Shown here piece after piece: positions 21,716 to 37,385 of a stretch of 64,000 nt of DNA. Where the stretch lies: positions 186,001 to 250,000 of the forward strand of contig JARCOQ010000063.1 of assembly GCA_029207755.1 (NCBI GenBank), written 5' to 3'. The DNA comes from Chamaea fasciata (lineage: Eukaryota > Chordata > Aves > Passeriformes > Sylviidae). How positions within the stretch are numbered: the first letter of the stretch is position 1; every line of letters starts with the position of its first letter. A program made the position numbers and the translations under genes. The notes beneath the pieces were generated by a model. The model was given only the letters and a program-made list of their open reading frames with translations, did not search any database and had not been told where the DNA came from.

Positions 21716-24700
21716 TATTCAGAAAACATTTCCTTCCAAGTCAATATCAATTAAAATATAACAGTGTTAAGCAACTTTTGAAAAGCTGTAACTAAAGCTC
21801 CCAAGGTTTTATTACTTTTTATTACTGAGCTTTTAACAGAGCTGTTCCAACATTCCATAAGTTTTTGCCCGAGATTTTATCTTGCCCTCATTCACATGGA
21901 ATGAAATTCAGGAGGATCAGAAGTTGTTCCACGAGTCACAGAAAGGCCACTATTCCCAAAGGAGTGCAGAGTTTTTAGGTTGCTTCTCATGTACCCCCAG
22001 GAAATATGCAAGAGTCTGGTTTAATAAGCCAGAGCATTAACTAGAAGCATGACATGTAAGATTTGATCTCTTCCCCTTTCCCTCCTCCTACATTTGACAG
22101 TCTGGAACGGGGAGAGTGGCAGGGTTGCCCTCTTTAAAGTTTCACTGAAATGAAGTCTACAAAACAAGCTCCCATTTTTATGAAATCACATTTCCCCACT
22201 CCAGATAAATCCTATTTCACCAGAAAACCTCTGCCCAGCTCCTTTTGTACATCCATTCTATGGGATATCTGCTTTCTGGTCCAGAAGCACTCTGGACTGA
22301 TGAGGTAAAACAGGTAAGAGAAGAGATCACAAAGACTTAGTAAAGGAAGACCTTCCTAACCCATTTGAAGAGTTAGACATAACTAACAGCATCTCCCACG
22401 TGAGCATCAATTAAGAAGTGACAAAGGGACAACACCTGAAAAAAAGCCTTCAGCAGACTTTGCCTGTCAGCCCCATCAGCCTCACTAACATCATTTTTAT
22501 AAGGAGGACAATCTGTGTTCAAGGTTGCTTCCTGAACTCACTTCTCCAAACTGTCTGACCTGCAAAGGTGATGGCTTTGTTGTCACTGACCGCACCAACT
22601 GTCCTGATGGATCACTAAGCTCTCCAGCAGCTTCTCAGTATTTTTTAATAGGCACAGAAATGGGAAAGCAAAGAAGCTACAATAAAAAATTTAAAACACA
22701 CAAACAAAAAAAACACAAACAAACCGTGGAGAGTCTTTGAACTTCAAAAAAAAGAAGGCAAATTGTTGTTAAAAAACCATAGCAAGCACCCAGTGCCAAC
22801 CAAAGTAATGCTTAGGAAAGCTTACAGAGTCTAAAACACAGTATTATTCTGGCTTCCTAATTTAGTGATACAGAGTCAAAGTTTCTATTTGACATATCCC
22901 ACATAATTGCACTCAATTGTAGCACTGCCATTCAACAGAAGCCAAGGATCCAGAAATGGAAAGAATTGCCCAATGTGGTATATTCAAGAATCTCTCCTTA
23001 ATATCGAACCAGATCCATGGCCTATGTTCTCATCACTTATGCCATGTGTTATACAATGCACTTAGGCTTAGGAAGTATTATCAGAATAGCTCTAAAAGTA
23101 GTATTTCTGAAAAGAAAGGGAAGAAGATTAAGACAAAAAGAACGTCTCTTCCAGGTGTTCCCAAACAGGGCCCAACTCTTCTGACAGACGCTTCAGTTGG
23201 CTGCCTTTACCTTGGTTTGGCTTTTAAGCAGAGATACTCATTCCAAGCTCTTCACTTCCCTCTAGCTCCAAATAATTTTTTCATTAGTGAACGGGACATT
23301 ATTTTTTATGCAAATCAAAGGCCCAAAGGAGTTTATTTTATCACCAATACTTCTATCTGTACAACAGCTATTAAGAGAGCAGTACATCCACTCTAAACCT
23401 ATCATCAAGGTATCCTGCTGTGCTGCTGATCAATGATACTCTCTCCAGTTCTGCCCCTCAAACAACACAGGGAAGAGTATTCCCAACAAGCTGAACTTTT
23501 TCAGGAGTAAAGTTGTCCTATTCCTTCCAATAATGAACTCTGGATCCCTGGTGAGTAACTCACATTTAACCGGCAGCATTCTGGGCTGCTCCTATTAACT
23601 GCAACAGCCTGGACAGCTTGAACCTCAACAAAACGTGCAGTAAGCAACTGAGCTAATTTAACCTCATTGATCCTCAAACCAGTAGAATAATTTGATGTCC
23701 ACACAGCAGCTTGTGCACCGCCTCCAACATAAACGTGGCCCTATAGGAAATCCACACCAAAAATGTGCTGCAGCCCAGCTGCCAGAGCTATCAGGCTGGG
23801 AGAATCACTGCACAGTCTCCGAGCCCCCTCGCCAGCTGCACGGCATGAGTCACACGCTTTGTTTGTTCTTGTTAACAGTCAAGGGCTTGTTTCCAAACTG
23901 GATGTATCCTGACATCTCCCCAGTGCCGCAGTTTTATGGAGGAGGCTCCATTTTTTCTGTAAACTGTTTACCTCCAGTTTCGACATGATCACAAAAAGCA
24001 TTGCTAGGAGAGGCAAACACAGAAAACCACGCAGCACTGGCACTTCTCAGGCAGGTACTGAGCTGGATTTAAGCTCCCTATTAATCATTAATTACAGCAG
24101 CATTTCAAAAATTTAGGTTTGGAAATAATTTCAGCACTACTTAATCACAAAGGATGTAAGGTCTCCCTGAATATTTAGGAACATCTACTTTCAGGGAGGC
24201 ATTTTAAGAAATGTTCTTTGTATATAAACTATTTGTTATTTAAATTATTGCTGAAAGCCAGATGCTTTATTTTGTTCAATACAACACATTTAAAACAATA
24301 ACATGAGATTTTAATAGCAAAATCACCTAGCCCACAAAACACCATTCTATGTTGACTAGGGTGGCAAAACAAGGGTAGTTTCTAAACACAGAAAAATAAA
24401 TTTAAAAAAAGGATTTTTTCTAAGCATGTAAATGCAGGTCTTGGTACCACATACCAAGAACTTCACTTGCAAAGGAACTTGGTCTTGCTAGAGTTTTAAG
24501 TACGGTGGTTTTTTATCAGACCTGGCCTCATTCATGCTTTATGCCACTTGTAAAATGGAACAGGGCATTTTAGGAAAGAAGTACCTCCCTTCAACTCCTA
24601 AAAGCTGTGACTGAAGCCTGTTAAGTTTCAGTAGCATTTCAAATATACCAGGGCATCCTCAGCTTTACCTTCTTTATAGGACAAGGTACAGAAACCCACT

Positions 24701-27700
24701 GGTAGTTAGAGGAGCCACATAATCAGTGTTCAGCATTTCTACCAATCAAATTATCCCTGATAAATAGATACGACCTAGCATGAGAATTCACTTTTACTTC
24801 AGCATATTAAAAGTTATTTATTTTAAGGATAAATATATATCTCTTTCACAACTACACTGCAACACAGACATGAGTCCAACAGCGAAACAGCATAACAAAA
24901 ATACATCCCCCTAATAGAGCATATCCACTGCTTTTTCTTCATCAGCCATACAATATTGATGGAAACAGGAGAGATTTCTCTTTCCTTCTAACACAGCAGG
25001 TTAAGCGTCTTGAGAGAAGTCAGATGTCACTATTAACTGCAAGCACACAAGAAAACAAACTCATGCCAAAACAAGGGATAATAAAATTGAAGTCTAAATG
25101 GAAGTTGAGAGAAAAAAAAGTCCTGCTCCAACAGGTTAATCTCTAGCTAATTCCTCTTGTGACAAGTAGCTTTAAATAGTCATTTCACTCAAATTCTCCT
25201 ACAACAAGTTTTCCTTGGAAATGAAACAATTTCTAGAACAAGCATAACTATCTTTGACCACACAAAACAGCATTTCATCTTGAACTACTCTAGCAAAAAG
25301 TCAACCTTTTAAAAAAGATTGACTAAGAAGACAATTGGAAAAGTAACTTCAGTCAGAAGTGATAGAATCAGCTGTAAATACTGGATGGGAAATTCCTGAA
25401 GAGACAAGTTTTCCCTTAGAGAGAGATGAAATACAGCAATTTACATTTCCCAACAACAATACTGCCTTTCTTTCCAAGTTCACCCAGAAAACTCACAGTA
25501 TAAATCAATAGCACAGATTTGGCTCTTACACGCACCCAACTCCCAGGACATTTTGTCATGCTCATCGTGCTGCATTCACTGCCTCTCCCAAATATTAATT
25601 GCCTTCACTTCTATCTTCAATATCTACTCGTGACTTGGGGGATTTTGCTTCAGGTTTTAATGCTTGGGATTTTTTTACATAGGACTATACACCTCAATAA
25701 TTGTATCCAGGAAAGACTGGGTTTGATGCCATTTTTACAGTAGAACCCAAATTTTCAGTACTTTCTACCTACTTGTCCATTAACTGTTCATAGAACAGAA
25801 GGACAACAAAAGCCATAAACCTCTTACTTTAGTAGCCTTCTGGAGGTGTAATTCAATAACTTCTTGCAAAATAAAACAGCAGCTTACAAAAATTAAAAAA
25901 AGAGTCTTCACCACAGTAATCATTACAGCAGGGCAGATGCAACAACTATGCATTTGTTTAGTCCATCTAGACGTGGAAAAGGATTAAAACATGTAGACAG
26001 TAGCACAAGTCACCATCACTTATTATTTAAGCCATAAACCTAAGCATACTTCTGTGGGAAAATTAATTACAGACATGGGGGAAATCAGATCAGTCACTAA
26101 TCAGGCAAAGTGAGCAGGAAAATACAGCTATGTTGTCCACTCCTGATTGAGTCGCAGGATCAAACAGCACTAAGTGCAAGTGGACTGAGGGGGAATTATT
26201 ATTACGCCTTTTCATCACTGGAATCATGCTGCCCCAGACAACCCCGACTTCTGTGTCTGGGCTAATTACAGCCTGTTAAACGTCACAAGGAGACTGCAGC
26301 ACAGCAGCACCTCAGAGGAGGGAGAAAGACAGTTTAAGGAGGGAACAAGCCAACGAGAAAATTCTGTCCTACAGCTGAAGGAGAAGGAAACAGCCAAGCT
26401 AACAGGACACCTGCAAAACAAACAAGGGTCCACACCAGGCTGTGTGCACACACCCACACGCACAGCCACACCAGCACTGCCTACTGGAAACACCTTCCCC
26501 TGTGATAAAATATCAATGCCAAAGGCCAAAGGCTTTGAGAAAAAAAATATAAATTCGGTGATAAGGCAACTTTTCTAAATCCATTTCACAAATACTTGTT
26601 ATTTCAAGCCTCAAATCACTCGTGGTAGGATAATACAGCACACTTGGAGATATAGATTTATGCAATTTGCAGTTACTTAAGAAAAGGGCTTATTTATACC
26701 TGTGTATTTTCACCAAACCCAACAACTGCAGGTGTCATTAGGCTACACTAAAAACTGCTCCCCCTTCAGTTCAATCACAGCCATGTCCTACAACTCATGC
26801 AGTCTGTTCTACCTCTAGGTCCACTAAGGATCGATTTCCAAACTGTGTCACAACTTCAGGATGACACAGCATCCAAGTATTACCAATAAATAAATAACAA
26901 AAGCTCTGTTTTTGAAGATGAGACACTAATTTACCAGCACATAATTGTAACTGAGCTGTTTCATACTCCAGCTGAAACACTCCTGGTTTGGTGTTGGTAG
27001 AAGACATTCACTGCATATGAAGCTTTACGCATCACATTGAACTAATTTAACTGTAGGTGAGCAATTCTCTCAAGTTCCTGACTGAACTGCCCTATTGATC
27101 AGTTATTTCTCCTTAAAAAATATACACCTGAATTTTACTCTCCCTCCCAACTCCCATAAAGAGAAGTGGACTAAAACTGGTTATAAAATGTTAGTAAGTG
27201 TGCCAGCCAGCAAGTATCCGAGTGGCTTAATCATTAAAGCTGCCGTTCATTTCCACTAACCACGTGGATGCTTTCAAATGTCTCAGTCCCAACCAGAAAC
27301 TGTAATATTTTTACAGACCATAGGAAAGCAAGATGGAAAATAACCTGCTGTACACTATGTTTATGCACGTGAACATGGATGCCATTGGGCATAACAACGG
27401 CAATTCTGGAGTTGGATGTCCTTTCTGCTTGTTCAGTGTACTCTATACAGCTGCCTTACAAACATGTCAATGTAGGGTAGCAGTTAGGTTTAAAATCAGT
27501 TGCAACATGGCTTAAGGAACGAGTTATTTTTGTAATCCAAACTCACTAGGATCCACATCTGTAAGAATTTCACAGAAAACCAGACAAGTGTATCTGCACA
27601 TCAGCAGCTCCACAGCACAAACTGTGAGGAACAAAGGCCAGTGGCTGCTCAGGGACCCTTCCCATGAGGCAGCTGATGCACAGGAGCTGCTCTGTGTAGA

Positions 27701-30700
27701 GTGTGATGATTTACCCAGCCAGTGTTTAAAACGCCCATATTACCCGATATCTGCGCCCATTTTAAGAAGGGGAAGTACTGGGATCAAAGTCCCTCATGGA
27801 TTCCATGCAGAATTACAAATTCCTCTGTTTGGGTGCAGAAAACTGTTTTTGCTAAGGTGACTAACTTAAATTTTTCCACATTTAATTTCACTGTTCCTCC
27901 TACATCCAGTATACTGACAGAATGAGAGAAAACTGCATTCTACCCTAAGTGCCATTGCTATGTCAAACAATTCTTTCAAATGCTGGTTTTGTTGAGCATC
28001 CTAGTAATTGTCCCATCTCAAAGACCGGCTTAATCCTTTCTGAAAACAGCTTCTCCTTTATGCTTTTAGAATTACTAAATTTTTTAAGTAATTAACATTT
28101 TCCCTCTGACTAGTTCTGTTGGCGGACATCAGCAATTTGAGGCTGTCCCCACAATTCACTTGCTTTGTTCTCTGCATTATCCCAGACTGACATTTAGGTT
28201 TAGTTTGCAGGAGGTTTAAATCCATCACTCACCACGAAACCCAAATCAGTGATTTCAATAATGCCTGAAACACCAAGGAATTGGGGAAAGGACAGGAAGG
28301 CACTCCCACACTTTAAGGGACCGGAGAGAAAGCTTTAAGCAGTTTCTCAAGCGTTCCCCCCTTTCTGACCACTGACATTTGGTCTTGCTTGCTCTATGCT
28401 GGGTGTTTCTCCTTGGCATTTCTGTAGGAATGGGCACTGCTCCAGTGAGAATAAATGCACAGTTGAGTGTCATTAATATACTGATCTGTAAACATCTAAA
28501 GCAGGTATTGAACCACCGTCTGACTGGAGAAAAACAGCCTGTGGATCAGAAATAGCAATTCATTACCAAGACTTTTTTTGCTGAATTGTGCATACAAAAA
28601 AAAAACCCTGAAAGATTCAATCAAATTCATTTTACTATAAGCCTTTCAAAGATGAACGAAAAGCCTCTTGGTCCATTTGAAAACATAGGGATAACTGTGC
28701 TTTCTTTTAGAGTATCACAAATTTACAAAAGTTGCCAGAGGAAGTAAGAAAACAGTAACAAAACCCACCACAGATAAAACTTCACAAATCTCAATTCCAA
28801 GACACTGACAGAAATGGTTTATATCCAGCTCTGCTACTAAAGGCTCATTTGCAAAAATTGTGACCACAAAATGCATCACAAATTGGTTTTCTACCTCATG
28901 ACTGCTGATTACTAGGTAATAGAATATTAATGGTGCTTTTTCAACATCTACTTTTTCTCAAGGTGCATAAATCTCTGTAAAATTGCTTTATCTTACTTTC
29001 CAAACAGTTGAAAGGCTGGTCTTCAGATGTTTGAACAGCAATCTTTCCACTACAGGGCAGCACACTTCCTTTTCACACAAGTAACACACTCATCAGATTA
29101 TTTCCACCTCCTGATACAAAATCAGATGCACTCTCCAAAGAGGGAAGTGATTCTCCAGCTTCTACGCCTGAAGTATATTTACAAATTATTTATGAGCGTG
29201 ACCAGATTGTACCATGTCCCTTCCTAAGAGCTTCTAAAACATACAGTGAATCCAAAGGAAGCAAAACAAGATTTCTAAAGCAGCTGAGTCAACTTTCATA
29301 GAAGCTCTTTCTTTATCCAGAAATACAAATACTTTTTAGAAACCAGCAAGGGTATTGATGTTACCAACACAGGGCACATGGTTTGGTGTGACTTTTATGA
29401 ATTTACAGCCTAAACTACTACTACCACTTGGGCATCTGGCTGAAATACTTCTCTCCACTAAACATTACTGTCTACAAAGAGATAAAAGTTAAACAGACTG
29501 TTTCCTTGAGGTTCTCAAGAAACCTTACTTCAAAAGGATAAGAAACTGAAGTTATTTTGTCAGCAGCAGCTCCCTCAGAAGTACCCATTTTCCTGAGCAG
29601 GGGATATTTGTCAAGAAAGCAAACTGCACAGCCAGAGCAGGGAGTAGTTCAGTCACACAATCAATAGTTTAATGATGAGAGACCCAGTGCTTTGGTACCA
29701 AAGCCCATCAGCCCAGTGAGAATCTGCATGAAGCACAACTGTCAGTGCTGACCGGGACATGAACTGAACAGGGCTGCCTTTCACTGTTCTTTCCTTACCA
29801 TAGTTATTATACCTGGAAGTGAAAGGTTTTACACATTGTACAACCTACCCAAAAGAGTACCTCCCTGCAATGAAGCAAAACATGAAAAACTGTTCTCACA
29901 GTAGTACTCCAAGGGAGGAGAAACACATCCCTAAGAGCTCTCTCTGACCTCCTTTTTTTGCAAGCTTATATTGGGATGGGGTAGGGACAATACCTAATCA
30001 AATGCTATGAAGGATCTTTTCAGACAAAAAGGCAAACTTTGTCAATACCAGATAGAGAAGTTCAGACAGACCTTTTGAGCAAGAAGTAGGAATTTAACGG
30101 TAAATACCACCACTACATCTACTTTCAGATGAGGGTATTCATTGAGAATTTAACAGAAAAATAGATTTCAAAGACAATAAACCATAATCCTTAGCTCTAG
30201 ACAAACTCCCCACAGTACCAAGACATGGCTCAATTCAAGTGATTTTGAGTGAAAAGCTCCTTTGAATGAGGCACATGAAAGGTTTGACCTCAATTTTGCA
30301 TTTCACAAGGCAGGTTATTTTTCAGAACATCAAATAACCAACCAAAATACGGGTCAGTTGTTTGACCAGACTATGTTTTGTGAACGAAATCCAACAGCTC
30401 AATTACAACTTAGCAAACTCAAGCCATTTAATTCCAAAATCCTCAATCATGCTGGACATCTATGAATTGCAAAACTGCACAAGGTCAGGACCTCTCTTCT
30501 GATCCTTGGCCACTTGGAAGAAGGGAATTGCAGAAAACACCTACTGAACAGTACAAAATTTGAGCACTGTTTTCTTTTGCAAGCACACCATTCTCTCTCT
30601 TGTCTCACTGATGGCAACGAGCTTATTTCAATCAACATGTTTTCTGAAACACTTAAAAGATGAAGAAAAAACCTTATTGCTCGTGCTCTGAAGATACTAC

Positions 30701-33700
30701 CATTCACTGCCACAAGACAGCCTGAACTCCAATAGAGTCATTAACAAAGTGGCCAACTTGCACGGAGAGTCAGTTTTAGAAAAGTGGAAGGACTGAAACC
30801 AGAAACAGGACTTGAAGTGCTGCCTAATCTGCCCCTAGAGCTAGAGAAAAGCAGACAGTATTTGAGCCTGAATGCTCTCACTGTGTCATTCGTGGCTTCA
30901 GGCAGTCCACACAAATTTGAGATTTGAATTTGGGAGTCAGTAAACAGGATTCAAGGCTTTGTAGCTACAGGTGGTCTCAGAGCTCTGAGATTTGACTTTC
31001 TTTGAAAGATATTCAAGAACTAAAAAGACGCAACAAAACTCAACTTATAACAACTTTCAAAGTTTTACTTTACCCTATATTTGCCTGGTCATTAAACCTG
31101 GAAGAGGATTTAAATTTATTTCCGCTCTTTTAGAACTATAAATGCTTACGCCAGCCAGGTTATTGTCCAATTTCTATTCCTAGCATTCTGAATGATAGTG
31201 ATGACTTTCTTTTTACATTTATTATAATACTTACATGGACAGAAGTAGTGGTGATGCATAATTTTGGCTTTCTTAATTCGGCCGAGACTGTCTTATGGAT
31301 TTAATTAAAATTCTGCTACCAAAGCTCTAAGTTTTTGACGTATTGGCAATGCAGAACTATCAGCTTTTATTCATTTAATTGTGTAACCACCTCAACCCAA
31401 AAGTATCTTTACCCACAATCTGCTTGGTCATTCCATCACAACTATTAAGGACAACTGAGTAACCTGTTCCCATAAAGCACAAAGATTAACAAATGTTTGG
31501 TTGGGGTTTTCTTTTACCCGCCACACAAAAAAAGTGCACATTTTCAACACATCTTTTGGGCAGAATGACAATTATACACACAGCATATGCTGTTTCCCTC
31601 TGTAAGTTGTAGCCAACATTTCTATTCTTTCCTCTAACAATAAATTTGAAGTGTGTGCTACATTCATATAAGAAGAATATATAACCCAAGAGTGCCGGCT
31701 GCAGCCCCACAAAGCCACCAAAAGTTTATTTTGTCTCGCAAAAGAAGGCAAGCACCTTTCAGAGGCACCACCATTTCCTTCTCTCCTGGATACAGATCCC
31801 TTCAGGCAGATTTGGCACACACGCTTGCAGTAAGAGGACAAGATGGAGCAGTTCTGTCAGTGCAGCAGATTAAAAAAACCTGCCACCAAGAGGCTTTATT
31901 CCAAAGGCAATTCTCTGATTCACAAAAGGTCTGCCTACCATACAGCCAAGCAGAGGCTCCCAGATGGTGCTGGCAAAGCAATCTCCACTTTTTCCCAACA
32001 GCACAGCAGCATGTTGATGTCTAGTAAAAAATATTTCTAGTCCTGATCCCTTTGCTGTCAGTTCTGTAACATGCACTGCCCTGATTAAATAAATAAAAGC
32101 CTATCAACCACCAGCAGTTTCAAGACTTACATGAAGCTCTCCTACTCTTAGGGGAAAAAAAAAAAAACCCATGAAGTCAGCATTTAAAACCAAGAGAAAG
32201 TGCTTGGAATTACATCTCTTTCTTAATGACAGTCCCACTATTCCCTAAAGTTTGGGGAAGTTCTTTAAAGCAGCAAAATATTTTTGGCCAGGTGATCAAT
32301 AGCTTGCTCCAGTACGAGACAGGACGAACACTGGACAGGTACCTCTAAAGTCACCAGAAACCAGCAGATTGCAGTTGGCTTCTCTCACAGACACACCTCT
32401 AAGCGATCTTGGCTCCCAATTCCAGTCTCCTCCACCCTGGCATCCACACATGAACAAGTGGACTAAGCAGCATTGTTCAAATCCCGCTGCACTTGCTTAA
32501 CCTCCATAAGATCTCCCAAGAGAGCTTTACTTTGTGTCACTTCTGCTCTCCTTCAATCCTGCAGCTCTTCTGCAAGCTTCTGCTCAAGACTTAGCACTGA
32601 CTACTCAAAAAATCAGAACACAGGAACTCAGAAATATTTCAACAATTAAGCTTTCTTCTGGAGTAGAACCAACCATAGAAATCATACAATTAGAATATTT
32701 CCCTGATTTTTATTTTAAACTTCAAAAAAAAATCCACACTAATAAAAGGACCTTAATACATTGATAAAGTATTCACCAGGTCAATGAATAAAAAGGTTGA
32801 AGTTTCTCTCAAAGGAAAAAAAAAAAAAACACCAACCAAACAAGTCTAGGTGGGAGATAACAGGCACAGCACCCTGTGTCACATTTTCTGTCTTGAAGAA
32901 AAAATAATGGGGATGTTTGGACAAGTATTTATCAGAACAAAGCCTACAGTGGCCCCTGAGGATAAAGTCAAATTTTTCCAATGCCAGCTAGTCAGTAACT
33001 CATTGAGACTGTTAAAAAACTGAACTCAAGGACACCGGCAAAAGCAAGACTGGAGAACTGTAAATACACTATCAAATTTCTATCATGTGAAACCTATTTT
33101 GATGGCCACAACCAGCAAGACACATTCCCTAATGCACACATTTGTCATACTCAGGTTTGTTACACTGGGTGATTTAAAGTGACCCTGCAGAAAAACTGGT
33201 TTGCAAAGACAGCAGACAAGAAAAACTTAGAGGCCACAAAGAGTACAAGAGGAAAAACTGAACTTGCTAATGATAGTTCAGTTCATGCACTTGTGTATGC
33301 AGACCCAGCCAAGCCACCAGAAGGTGAATGAAAAATCTGAAAGCACAACTGAGCAAACCTTCAAAAAATACCTATCACTTAAGAGACCAATTTCATATGC
33401 ACGTGATGCTGAAAATTTAGAAGAATCAAAAGAATTGAATACTTAAGCAGGAGGATAAGAGTCCATACCATTGACACGAGATCATTTTTTCCTCTTAAAA
33501 CAATGGGAGAAATGTCTTGTATTAAAACAATTGTTTTCTTTAGGACTTCTGAATTGCACTAAATATTAACCTTCCTAAAACTGCAATGGCAACCCCAAAT
33601 TAAAAAAAAAAAAAACTTGGGACAAGAAAAAACAGTGATATATATGAATACAGTTCAACAGATCTCCATAGACACTCTTACGTTTCAGAATTGAGTTCAT

Positions 33701-36700
33701 ATTGACTATCATACACATTAATTTGAAATCCCAGCTTCAGTCTTTCATACAAGTTCTACTTCTCAGCATTTTTAATGAGGAACTAAGATCTTAATAAAGC
33801 CATTCATTTCATTGTATCAGAAAGTCCTTTGCCTGCTGTACATTTTCTCTGCAGCTGTAGGCATGCATGAGTATGCCTAGCATGTGCATCTGCGTATTTC
33901 TATTTACACTAGGAGTACTTCAATATTCATCTGCAGTTATGTATTTATGTACACAGCTAAAACCCCATAGCTAGGTTAGACATGAAGTGATGTATTTTAA
34001 TGGGGGTCAAATCTTCAATCCAGGCTGGGATTTTCTGCTATTTAAGAGAAACAGGCTGTGGAGCATTTGACCTTTTTCTCCAAGAGCAAGATAAAATGTC
34101 CCAGATGTGCCAAATTCTCGAATGCATTGTTTGTATCTCTTGTAAGAACAAGTCTCCAGGCACCTGAGCAAAGATAACCCACCTTACATGGATACCTCAC
34201 AGACCGGCAGCAAAGTGCTGTCATCTTACCAACCAATATTAAAAGCAGGCTACTGCATGAGGCTGCCAGAGAGCCTTAGGCAGCGCTGTTACATCTCACA
34301 TTTCACACTTGGTTTGCTACAAGAAGCAGCAAAAAATAGTATTTTTGGCTCACCAATATCAACAGGAAAAGACCAAGTGCTTTCCGTAAAGAAGGATTCT
34401 CACCTGACACCAGGAGCCCCCTGGAATCTTGGATACAATCAAGCTCTATCAAACACACTGCTGATATACCTTGCAGGTAAGACAGAATTTTACACCAATC
34501 TCAGTTTCCCATCTTAATATATTCTCTTTGCTGTGACAGGTAATTATGCAGAGCAGGACAGCCCTCTCAATTCCTGTCTTGTGAAACAAAGATCGCCTGA
34601 ATTAACATAACCAGTACAACAAAACACTTTCTAAACTTCCACTCAAGAGAAAAGATTCCCTTCACAAAGACGGCCGCTTAAGGGCATTGAGAGGAGTTTT
34701 TGGACTTGGGGGACAGGGACAGAGCAACATTACTTGTTTGTTTTCAGTTTTGTGCAGCTCCTCATCTGCTTCACCAGCTAGTGAGAACTGACAGAAATGC
34801 CACCTATCTTATCGAAACAGTTCTTATCTGACCTTTTTTGCCTTCTCTTGAGACAGACAGCAGGACTCTGGTACTGCTAAAGGAAAAAGTACTGCCTGGG
34901 ATCTCTAAAAACACAGATTCTCAGAAAGAAAACAGTTTAATGCATCAAACAAGAACACTTTCTTCCCTCAATACTGCTTACATATTTTCACCTTTTCAAA
35001 GTCTCCAAATAAAGCTTAGAAATTAAACGCATCAATGCTACATTCAAATATTTCTCTCTTCTAACCTAAGCCAGAAAAAAAAGAAAACCAAATCAGGAAA
35101 AGAAATCCTTATTTTTACTGCAAGAAGTCTCGGTTTTCCACATGAGAAGCCACATTCTCAACAAACAGATGCCAGAAGAGTCAACATTATTGAAGAGGGT
35201 TGAAGTGAGCTGTCAAATTACCTTCTGTCCTCTGAGGATGTGCACTACACTTCCAGCATGTTTCCAGCTCTCACATTCAGAGTGTGAGAGCCAGGACTAA
35301 AACATCTGCTGGGCCTAACGAGGTCCCTGTCACATCTTTGTGATAACACATTGCTCATGTCTATCATGTAACACAGGCAGAACATATTCTCCTGGTTTTA
35401 GTCCCTTAGATTCCTCGGTCTAGGCAAGAAATTGGCAGCCTGCCAGGCTTCCTATGGACCATTCTGGGGTGGGACCACCAGGTAAATCTCCCCGAGTCCG
35501 GCCATGATATCCTAAAGAGAGACACTGCCCTCCTTCCCCATGGATAAATGGCATGATGAGCAGTGCAGCAGGAGCAGGAAGCTCTGCTAAGTTTCCACCA
35601 CTGCCATGCATTTTCTCTTCACTAAACACCCATTTACTTGCAGGAAGAAAGGCTCCCCTAATAGAACCTGTTCTTTTTATTGCAACCAAGAGGGAAATGG
35701 GCAAAAAATAGCTTGAAACTATACCAGTGTCAAGCTATTATTAACTATCAGGCATACACTGACAGTAGGAGAGATGAGGGGGCAAGAGGACTTTCAATAG
35801 CCCAAGAGCCCTTTCATCATCTGACCAGCTTCATCTATTGTATTCAAATAAGTGTTAAAATACAGAGAAATCACACATATCTAGTGCCTTTACAATGAGT
35901 ATCCAGTTGCAGATTTCTTTCTGCATGTGACTAAATTTAATGCATCCTTGCCGTGTACAAAAAAAAAAAAGCCTTGTGAAATGAGAGGTGCTTACATTTT
36001 CTAACAAATGGGATGACATTACAGAACAGGATCCTTTTTGTTACTCAGGAAAGCAACATGCTCTTGGTGCAATTGATTTCACACATAAACGGCAACAGTT
36101 TCAAAGCCCAACACCGCTATTTTGGGCCAGTTAGTAGAAACCCATTTCGAAAGCTGATAGCAGCTCTGACAATTAATTACAAGCTCAAGATCAAGCAGGT
36201 CAAATCCTTGTGAAATCCCTAGACATCAATCAGAATGACTCCTGAGGGCCTCCATAGAGTTCAGAGCAAGTATTCCCTCTGTTTGCAGATCATCTTTCAG
36301 TGCCTCTGAGCTGCACAGATTATCAGCATGAAGATTTTATGGAATAAGATCAAGGTAAATAGGGCCAGGAGGTGTACAATTTCCTGAGTTTAGGTACAAC
36401 AGACTTGCCACAGGTAAATAACTGCTCACTTAGGCACTTATGCATCTTACAGCCAGGTGAGGGGTGAGGAAACACTCCCAAAGGAGACTAAAACACACTG
36501 CAGGGCAAACTGGAATTCCACCAATCCACACCTGCAAAACTCACTGACCACAACCGTGCTCAGCACTCCACAAAGACTCCTAATGAATTTATGCAGCAGC
36601 AGTACAAGTTGACAAATACATTAAAAACATTTTTAAAAAATAACTATTATGTCATGATGTTCCTCATGCTGATCTAAGTCAGGGTAAGAGCTGAAGGGCA

Positions 36701-37272
36701 TTTCCTTGTGAGCTGACAGGCCCACAGAAATAACCCAGCCATGACTGTCCCCAAGGACAACAAATGGGGCAGACCCCACTCTTCCAACAGGCTGAGCTAA
36801 TCAACAGATCTGCACATCTACTGCAGAATCTGCAGAAGAAATCGATTGAAACCATGTGTTGTTATGGATTCATTTTGCCAAAAAATTAACTGTGACGGGC
36901 TGGCACGGTAATGACTTGAACTTTTCCACAATACCATGAAGTACTGATGCTTCTGGAAAAACAAAGCAGATTCTGATGTACCATTTAGCCTTCCTAGAAA
37001 GAAACCACGCCAACAAGATGAGATAATCTTGAAATTGCCATCTCCAAGCTTCCTAAAACTGGAGAGAAGCTTTGAAATCTATTCGGACTCTGATTAAACT
37101 CAGCAAGCAACACGGTAAAAAATATATTAAATAGAGCTTTTAAATAGACAAACTGCAACAGTATTTACTTATTTTCTTCTATTTCTCCTCCCTGGAATCA
37201 AGCACTCAGGCAAACTTCTCACTTCTACAACAGCATATTGACTTTTTGACACTATGATCATTAAAGTCAACG

Positions 37273-37385
37273 TGGAAAATACATGCCCAAACAGAAAATC
37301 TAGATGCTGAAAGGAATATCAACCAAGTCAAATCCAACTTCTAAAAATAAAATCCTCAAGAAGTGAGTCACCCACCCCCAAAACT
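37273..37385. repeat. Duplicated ~110-bp segment, copy 1
   Basis: It shares CTAGATGCTGAAAGGAATAT, CAACCAAGTCAAATCCAACT, an A-rich gap and AATCCTCAAGAA with 39762-39871 in the same orientation, at high identity. The copies are about 2.5 kb apart. Confidence 0.85.

Noticed and set aside
21437..21761. Phe-rich open frames
   Set aside because: They are produced by the T-rich tract, followed by a frameshifted LINE fragment.
22956..23396. 146-codon plus-strand open frame in the AT-rich region
   Set aside because: It has no domain or promoter, and composition matches the surrounding non-coding DNA.
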